A stretch of 64,000 nucleotides of DNA from the NCBI GenBank assembly GCA_021029095.1, contig JAJOHG010000109.1, forward strand, positions 28,459 through 92,458, given 5' to 3'. This document shows, one piece after another, positions 56,851-64,000 of the stretch. The position numbers and the translations under genes were made by a program. Source of the DNA: Phellopilus nigrolimitatus. Taxonomy: Eukaryota; Basidiomycota; Agaricomycetes; Hymenochaetales; Hymenochaetaceae. Each line of letters begins with the position of its first letter. Position 1 is the first letter of the stretch. The notes below the pieces were generated by a model. That model was not told where the DNA came from, did no database searches, and saw only the letters and a program-made list of their open reading frames with translations.

Positions 56851-58416
56851 CTAGTCAAAGATCACTAAATCCTTCTCCGTCTGAGCGCCTTTTCGTTTCC
56901 GTTTACCACCTGATTGCTTCACTTCTAAGTCCCCTCTTTCCCCCTCCCTCCCTCCTCTTTTCAACGCGGCAACCTCCGGCTTCCTGCCAGGCTTCCCGGG
57001 CTTCCGTGCACTTGCACCACCACCACCGCCACCGCCCTGCTCGCCTCCGTCAAAGTACCGAGCGAAAGCTTTTTTCTTTGGCCGTGCAACCGCAGTGCCA
57101 TCAGCGGCTGCCGCCTTCCCGTTTTTGCTTTTCTTCTTGCCTTTCTTGTCTTTCGGAGGCCGCGACTGCGAAGGAGCGAGCGGCGTAGTGGTGCTCGGGC
57201 TGTTGCCATCTGTTTTAGCGTTTCTTTTTGATGATGAGGATGATGGGGATGAGGACGGCTTTGTCTTCTTCGGTGGCGGGGGGTGATCGGTGTCGTCCGC
57301 AGCTTCTGCCCTCGCCTTCTTCACCTTCGTCTTTTTTGTTTTGACCTTCGGAGGAGCAGTCTCGGCGTCCAGTTTCTCCTCCTCGTCGCCGGTCGCTCCA
57401 CCGTTAGCCTTGCCTTTCGCCTTCGATGGCTTCGCCCGCTTGACTTTTGCGGCTGGCGCAGCGGCGTCGGCGTTCTCACTGTCGGCGGGCACCTCCTTCG
57501 CCACCTTCCGTTTTTTCTGCGGCCTCTCGGAGACAGCTTCATCGCGCTCGGAGCCAGACGCATCAGCGCCCCCTTCCGCTTCCTTTTTTTTGCGCTGCTG
57601 TTTTTTCCGCTCGATGATCTGTTTGATGGCCTCGCGCTTCTTCTTGATTGCGTCGAGTTTCGTTTTCTATGTAAATAACATGATAAACTAGAGAAAGACG
57701 CAACGTGTAAGATCTGGCACGTACACGCTTGAACGCGCGGTGCGATATGCCCTCGTCGGTCGCGAGCGGCGGCGCCGACGTCGTCTGCGAGATTGCAGCT
57801 GCGACGCGCCTCGGGTCCTTGGACTGGTATTTTCGGGTCTGCGCTAGCTCGCAGAATTTTCCGAACCGTCGGACGTGGGCCTGAGCAATAAAAAAGCACG
57901 CAGAGATATCTTAAGTGTGTTGTTTCTGCAAGACGAGATGAAGACGACGGGCGAGCGTACCCCAGACCCGACGTGCACCTCCACCATCTTGCTGTTCTTG
58001 AGCAGCTTCTTCGGGCACGCTATGCACGCGCGCACGTCCGGGTCGAGCGAGACGCGGTAGACGGGGTTCTGCAGGGCGTCGGCGAGCGCCATGGGCGGGT
58101 CGTCGGCGGGCTCCGCATCGAGGTCGAGGCCCTCCTCGTCGCTCGCGTCCTCGTCCTCCGATCCGCCGCCGCCCGCCGCCAGCCACTCCGTCTTCATCTC
58201 AGCATCGCTGCCGCCGCTCCCAAAGTCTCCGTCGAGAGCACTGTCGTCGTCGCTCGCGTCCGAGTCCGCTTCTGAGTCTGAATTTGAGTTTGAGTCCGAG
58301 TCCGACTCGTCGCTGTCGGTGTCGTGCATGCCGAGCACCTGCTTCATCTCCTCGTCAAGCCCGAGCTCATCATCGCGCTCCTGCTTCTTCTGCTTCTTCG
58401 TTATTCTTTTGAACAT
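56851..58416 (-). CDS. Nucleolar-type basic protein with split zinc finger
   Basis: Three exons (57961-58416, 57725-57880, 56851-57666) give 475 residues. The N-terminus (MFKRITKKQKKQERDDEL) is followed by a long Asp/Ser/Glu tract. A C2H2-like finger follows, with Cys pair CIACPKKLL and His pair VHVGSG-AHVRRF, and intron 1 falls between its histidines. Then FGKFCELAQTRKYQSKDPRR and a long Lys-rich tail with many KKxK runs. This acidic-tract plus Lys-tail layout is common in nucleolar ribosome-assembly factors (inference). I do not recognise the exact family. It is divergent from CYP51, 199 bp away, and ends 153 bp from the kinase stop. Confidence 0.7.
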
Positions 58417-58615
58417 ACTCGCGGAAGTAGCAAGTGAGCGAGTAAATAGACGAGCAGTGATTCGTCCAAATTTCGTCGTACGGTCGCCGCTGGGCAAGTT
58501 CCCACGGCTGGTTATTCTTCGTGGTCTGACTTTTTCGGTCTCGTATAAGTATAGAACGTGCTCAGCTGTGCACTCTCCCACCTTCTCCTCGTCCACGTCC
58601 ACACGACGAGCAGCG
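58417..58615. promoter_or_regulatory. Short divergent promoter, nucleolar gene / CYP51
   Basis: 199 bp between the starts of the minus-strand nucleolar-type gene and CYP51. It includes GTATAAGTATAG at about 58542-58553, about 65-75 nt before the CYP51 ATG, a plausible TATA region. Confidence 0.5.
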
Positions 58616-60675
58616 ATGGCGACCAACGGCTCCCTCCCTTTCAGCTCCGACGTCTGGTCGGAGTACGTCCAACAAGCCCAGGCCCACCTTCCGTCCTCCA
58701 ACCGGCTCATGCTCCTCGGCCTCGTCAACGTCCCGCTCATATTCATCCTTCTCAACGCGGTCTGGCAAGTGGTGCGTGTCGTTCTGGTGCTCGGAGAATG
58801 TGCATTTCTGACCGCCTCTGCAGGTCAAGCCAAGGGACCCGTCCCTCCCGCCGGAAGTATTCCACTGGCTGCCCGTCATCGGCTCTGCAATTCACTACGG
58901 CAATGATCCCATCAACTTTCTCTTGAAGTACCGTGAGAAGGTCAGTCTTCGGTTTATGTCGTGCGGGAGCATTTCTTGCTTACAGGTCTTTCTAGTATGG
59001 AGACGTGTATACTTTCATTATGTTTGGCCGTCGTATGACTGTTGCGCTGGGTCCGAAAGGCAGCAACTTCATTCTTGGTGGGAAGCTTGCTCAGTTATCT
59101 GCAGAGGAGGCGTATACGGTAACTTTTTCAAATGTCCTGTTCCTTTCTTGTTACTCAACGAAACTACATCAGCACCTAACGACCCCCGTCTTCGGTAAAG
59201 ATGTGGTATACGATGTGCCCAACGAGGTTCTCATGGAGCAAAAGAAGTTCGTCAAGTTTGGTCTTTCCATGGACAACTTTCGCGCCTATGTCGGTATGGT
59301 CGAAGATGAAGTCAACGAGTTCTTGAACAAGGACTCGTCCTTCAGCACCTTCCAGATGAACGACATCAACGAATGGGGCAGCTTCCATTCCTTCAAGGCC
59401 CTCGCTGAGATCACTATCCTGACCGCCTCGCGCACGCTCCAGGGCAAGGAAGTCCGTGACAGCCTCGACAAGACCTTCGCACAACGATACAACGATCTCG
59501 ATGGTGGCTTCACACCGATCAACTTTCTCTTCCCGAATCTCCCTCTTGAAAGCTACAGAAAGCGAGACAGGGCGCAGCAGGCTATGAGTGACTTCTACGT
59601 CGACTTAATTCGCAAGAGGCGAAATGGCGAAAGCGTTGATGTGCGTTAAGGATCTTCTATTTATATTTGGACTTTCAACTGACATTGTGAATTAGGCTGA
59701 GCATGATATGATATCGGCGTTAATGCAACAACGCTACAAGAATGGTCGTGAACTTGGAGAACGTGAGATTGCGCACATCATGATTGCCCTTTTGATGGCT
59801 GGTCAGCACACGAGCTCGACGTCGGGTACTTGGACCATACTTCATATCGCTGCGAATCCTGAGGTTGCGTGAGTTCGCCGATATTATCAGCATTCGACAT
59901 AGACTGAAAAGATTCTTGTATAAAGCGACAAGCTTTATGAGGAACAGGTCGAACACTTTGGTACCGGCGAGGAAGGCAAGTTCCGTTCGATGACCTACGA
60001 AGAGATGAAGTCGCTTCCCTGGCTCGATGCGGTCATCCGCGAAACGCTTCGCGTACACCCTCCCATCCACAGCATTATGCGCAAGGTCATCAGTGACACG
60101 CCCGTCCCGCAGTCCCTATCCGCACCCTCGAAGGATGGCGCATATGTCGTCCCGAAGGGCCACTTCGTCCTCTCCTCGCCCGCCGTCAGCCAGGTCGATC
60201 CGCAAGTGTGGCGCGACGCGCTCACGTGGGATCCCGCACGCTGGTTCGATGCCGACGGCATTGCGGCGCAGGCCTACAAGACCTACGCGGACGGGAATGG
60301 CGAAAAGATCGACTACGGGTTTGGCTCGATTAGCAAGGGCACAGAGTCGCCGTACCAGCCGTTCGGTGCTGGCAGGCATCGCTGCATTGGCGAACAGGCG
60401 AGTTATCTCGTCCGCATTTCCCATGATGCAGGGCAGATCAACTGACACCGCCGTAGTTCGCGTACCTTCAAATCGGCACTGTCATCGCCACGCTGATCCG
60501 CAAGCTCGAGCTGCGCATGGACACTGACGTACCCGAGCACAACTATCACGTACGTCTATATTTTTCTGCTCGTACTTGTAGCTGTTGTGCTTATGCTCTT
60601 CTACTTGCATAGACTATGATCACCACCCCAAAAGAACCTTGCGACATCCGTTACCGGCGCAGGCACTTCGACTAA
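58616..60675 (+). CDS. ERG11: Lanosterol 14-alpha-demethylase (CYP51)
   Basis: Eight exons (58616-58771, 58824-58940, 58996-59118, 59173-59640, 59696-59868, 59926-60397, 60457-60549, 60613-60675) give 554 residues. The ER-anchored P450 removes the 14-alpha-methyl group of lanosterol in ergosterol synthesis and is the azole target. Seen motifs: N-terminal membrane helix (LMLLGLVNVPLIFILLNAVW), substrate region VFGKDVVYDVPNEVLMEQKKF with the conserved Tyr, I-helix MAGQHTSSTSGTW, ETLRVHPP, and heme loop PFGAGRHRCIGEQ. Intron 6 has a GC donor (GCGAGT at 60398); splicing there restores the family junction GEQ-FAYLQIGT. It appears intact. Confidence 0.97.
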
Positions 60676-61193
60676 AGACTCCGTGGATTTTTTGGCTTAT
60701 TGTATACCTCCTTAGGGGCTTCCGCTCGTAGACTGAAATGTTCAGCTTTCGTGGTTGCTCCCTGCAACTTTAAACATCTGCATAATAGTAATATACATAT
60801 GGGTTTTCTGGGACCGTTGGCGGTGAATGTTGAGCGCCTCAAGGTACAACAGACTGCGAGGATGCTGGTGGAGCGGCATAGCTGCAGTACTGCTAACAGC
60901 TAGACTCAGACTTATAGGGGCAGTGAGGAACCATCGGACACCGGGCATCATTCGAAGGGAAGTGAGATTGAACACGAGAAGCCATTGTCAAGATTCAAGC
61001 TCATACTGCGGCCTGCGGAGACTCTGCTTGCATCTTCGATTAGACGAATCATGTTTTGGGTTTCTTATGGCTAGTGCTGATACGTGATGCTCTAACAGGA
61101 GTCGTAAAGAAGTTCCAGGTCACGATGGTCTAAGAACATGACTTTAGGGCCGGTATTTTCGCGTTTGGCGAGCGACGCGTCCTTCCTGTCACT
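60676..61193. other. Spacer after CYP51
   Basis: 3' flank of CYP51 and sequence without a supported gene. Confidence 0.45.
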
Positions 61194-61772
61194 TCACGTG
61201 GGATTCGACTTCGACCTGAGAACGGAATACTTGCACACTTTCTTTTGGTCCTTCTGAAACTGTCTCTGTAAACCGCGCCAACCGTGGATGGCCCTACGAT
61301 CCAAAATATCTAGTCTTGATCCAGAATGCCGATAGGACACCATGCTATACAGGAGTCGGCGTTCGCAATGCTCAGTTTGTTCTGACAAGGAGCCACGGCC
61401 CATTACACACGGATATATCTGTTCGCGAAGCTGACTGCGAACCGAGCCTGTGTCCAATCCGGTGTAATTAACGAACAGTAGATATGTGACAAATGTATTA
61501 TCCAGAATTTTCACGCTGCACTTCTTCACAGCATTTCAAGTCCTAGATTTGGCTTTCGACTTGCGGCTGTGTACTATCTCTACAACGAAGATTGCTTTCG
61601 TACGAGCCTTTCGTTGATTTACCGTATCTACTTCTGCCACAAATCGACCCTTACTCAACGCAAGATAACCATGATCAACTGCAGGGGACATAGTCGAGGA
61701 GAGCGCGGTGCCAGTCATTACTAATATAAGCGGACTTGACAGCGCAAGACGCGTTGTCACGAAGTCAATCAC
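61194..61772 (-). pseudogene. Ancient decayed GH115 fragment
   Basis: A minus-strand frame ending at 61194 contains VNYTGLDTGSVRSQL and, about 29 residues later, ERRLLYSMVSY. The GH115 gene has LNYTGLDVSSISGS and, at nearly the same spacing, DKRGTIYAMYDL. The preceding frame (61536-61772) starts with a hydrophobic signal-like segment, then GYLALSKGRFVAEVDTVN, in the place of the GH115 N-terminus. No longer match is preserved. The call rests on these short blocks and their order, so it is tentative. Confidence 0.35.
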
Positions 61773-62460
61773 GTCTTGTCATATGGCACGTGATTCGTAA
61801 TATTGTGACTCGGTAACTTCATGCGCAGACGGAGTAAGCTCGTACCTGATTCTTAAGGTAACTGATGTGCTATAGTGTCCAGGCGAGATACATAAGTATA
61901 GTCAGCTGTCATAGGAGAACTCTGTTTGCGATTACTATGCTCTAAAATCCGGAAAATGTGTGGGTTCCAATTTTCTCCTCGCTTGATTCGCAATTAAGAT
62001 TTTTATTAGCTTGGCCGTGTGCTACAAATGGTCGGCCCAGTACATAACGGCGGTTGACCCGGCCCGTCGCCTACGTTGCGGACTTGTTCAACAACTTCCT
62101 GACCTTGACTAGCACTGCAGTATAGCTGTTATGAATCATTCCGTCACACACAACTCTGGCTGTTTCAGTCAAATGACCTCTTCGCTGAAAAATGAAAAAG
62201 CTATGATAACAGCTGATTAGCATTTGACTCTTTTCCAAGTACAGCCTGACTGAACCACCATACTACAGCAACATCGGTGATTTTATTCCTGCTAGTAAGC
62301 CGCTCGAACGGTCACGAGTTACAGACGATGCTGACTCGACGATCCGTCAATGGCCCGGAGATGAGTACTATGATCACACCCAAAATTACCCGAACGAATT
62401 CTCTGCTTAAATTGCATGTCATGGAGAACAGAGTGCAAGAAGACTCGTCTCAAGTCTGTG
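61764..62460 (+). promoter_or_regulatory. Upstream region of GH115 copy 2
   Basis: Homologous to the upstream region of the first GH115 gene (15356-16020, reverse). The shared ACGTCTTGTCAT..GCACGTGAT block is at 61771-61793. Other shared islands are GACCCGGCCCGTCG near 62057, TTTCAGTCAAATGACC near 62164 and AACGGTCACGAGTT near 62308. Confidence 0.45.
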
Positions 62461-64000
62461 ATGCGTTTTCTCGATGTTCGATTTCTTGCTCCTTTCCTGG
62501 GATGCCTGTCTATCTTGTCCCTGGTGCGCGCTATAGGTCAAGATATATGTGTTACGTTCAATTCTACACCATCCGCGTTTTCGGTCGTGCGCAGCGGCAA
62601 GGCAGCACCATTTTTCATTTCCGAGGATGAATGGCCTGGCGTACAGCGCACAGCGGGCGACTTCGTGTCCGATGTCGAAAAGGTTACTGGTGTTTCGCCA
62701 AACCTGATGAATGTCACATCCACGGTAACAAGCTCTACGCCGCCCGTCATCATCGGTACACTTGGCAGATCCTCGCTCATTTCTGCGATTTTGAATTACA
62801 CCGGCCTGGACGTGTCGTCTATCTCAGGCTCCTGGGAGGCGTTCATGACGAAGGAGATAGCCAACCCGCTTCCAGGAATATCAAGTGCATATGTTATCAT
62901 CGGTGCAGACAAACGCGGAACGATTTATGCTATGTACGACCTTTCCGAGCAGTTTGGTGTCTCGCCGTGGTACTGGTATGATATTTGAGGCTTTCTTCCT
63001 GGGGTTTCTTTTTCTGATAGCATCGGCAGGTGGGCGGACGTTCCGACAACGCAAAACTCTGATATCTCCATCCAGAGTACCGGATGCTCCCATGGTGAAC
63101 CTACAATCAAGTACCGTGGTATCTTTCTTAACGATGAGCAACCCGCTCTGCAAAATTGGGCCATGGAGAAGTTCACCAATGGAACCGGAGCTGCCCCTAA
63201 CAGGATCTCCATTCAATCACTTCTTTTATACTAAGCTGTAAGCTGCAGCTATGTAGTTTCTCGAGTTTGAGTTAACATATTTTTATCCATTTTTTAATTC
63301 AGGTTCGAGCTCATCTTACGACTAAAAGGGAATTATTTATGGCCAGGTTCGTCTTTTATTCTACTCGTTACTTCGTTAAACTTAGTCGTCCTTCGCAGCA
63401 CAATGGACCAGGTAATGAGAGTCATGATAATAGTCCTATACGCTTTCTGATTGGTTCCCCAGTGCATTCGGAGTTGATGATACTCAAAATCAGCCTCTAG
63501 CAGACTGGTATGGGATCGTTATGGGCACGAGGTAGACACAGTTTATTTTTTGTCTGCCTTCTGTCTCACCCGAAATCACCCTGCAGCCACGAAGAGCCTA
63601 TGATGCGCTCCATCCCAGTGGAATGGGGGCTGTTTGGAATCGGACCATGGGATTATTCCACGAACTCGCAGAATATTTCTAACTTCTGGGTCAACGGAAC
63701 TATTCGCGCGAAACCGTATGAGAACATCTTTACTGTGGGCATGCGAGGAGACGGCGATTGTGAGTTAACTCACCGATCGTTCTTGGATTTCCTCACACGT
63801 TATATCTAGTGTCCTTGCCGGAAGGGTCGAACATTGCTGTCCTGGAAAAGGTTATTTCAGATCAACGTCAGATATTAATGGAGGTCTACAACGAGACGGA
63901 CGTCACAAATATCCCGCAAATGTGGGCTCTGTGTCAGTCGCACGACAGCTTCATCGGCTCTACCTAATTATATCATCGCTCCTTCTCTTCAACATCGTAG
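62461..64000 (+). pseudogene. GH115 alpha-glucuronidase copy 2, disrupted, cut by window end
   Basis: Inverted paralogue of the gene at 11247-15355. The first 175 residues differ at about six positions (for example MRFLDVRF for MRFLGVRF). At 62986 the CGA codon of the first copy (GAT ATT CGA) is TGA, stopping the protein before the catalytic region. Near 63192 one extra C shifts the frame (GCTGCCCCTAAC versus GCTTCCCTAAC). Later exons still match, including FELILRLKGN, GIVMGT-SHEEPMMRS and IGPWDYSTNSQN, and splice sites are kept up to the acceptor TCGTAG at 64000. The window ends there. A sequencing error could explain one lesion, but two make a recent pseudogene more likely. Confidence 0.8.

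Overview
This window is eukaryotic, most likely from a filamentous basidiomycete (Agaricomycetes; a wood-decay order such as Polyporales would fit, but I cannot place it further). Nearly every gene is broken by many 50-90 nt introns with GT..AG ends and CTNAC/CTAAT-like branch sites. Genes are compact on both strands, and the recognisable families are fungal: UstYa-like, a basidiomycete-type Hsp70/HSPA12-like ATPase, secreted GH115 glucuronidase, CYP51 and trehalose-6-phosphate synthase. All exon models below were built by hand from splice signals, reading-frame phase and conserved motifs.

Layout. 1-1232: 3' part of a membrane-anchor-family gene (copy A, +). 2262-5905: very large Ser-rich protein. 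6459-8271: CS/NudC-like tail-anchored protein. 9021-9584: relic of an ASA1-like WD40 gene. 9753-10421: UstYa-like oxidase. 11247-15355 (-): secreted GH115 alpha-glucuronidase. 16468-17493: acidic protein with adaptor-ear-like motifs. 18315-29234: a tandemly duplicated unit. Each unit holds a minus-strand membrane-anchored protein (copies B and C) and a divergent plus-strand HSPA12-like ATPase around a shared 323 bp promoter. A decayed fourth copy (D) lies at 29613-29918.

31328-33398: trehalose-6-phosphate synthase. 35508-36491: orphan ORF. 37716-38890 (-): ribosomal stalk protein P0. 39301-42653: mitochondrial PPR-like protein. 42936-45215: nuclear basic/Cys protein with a disturbed 3' end. 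45870-47723 (-): single-pass membrane protein with a PPPY motif. 48858-51104: NIPA/Rsm1-type C3HC zinc-finger protein. 52199-54284 (-): FAD-dependent monooxygenase-like enzyme. 54789-56697: ENV7/STK16-like kinase. 56851-58416 (-): nucleolar-type zinc-finger protein. 58616-60675: lanosterol 14-alpha-demethylase. 61194-64000: a decayed GH115 relic and then a second GH115 gene in inverted orientation, broken by a nonsense codon and a frameshift and cut by the window end.

Housekeeping genes (P0, TPS, CYP51, NIPA, kinase) fill 31-61 kb and look intact. The two flanks (1-30 kb and 61-64 kb) are accessory: duplicated, decaying and lineage-specific families. The strongest candidate for an undescribed system is the duplicated divergent pair at 18.3-29.2 kb. 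Its shared promoter is almost identical between copies (two differences seen in 323 bp), while the proteins on both sides have clearly diverged. I found no tRNA, rRNA, CRISPR array, intact transposase or origin.
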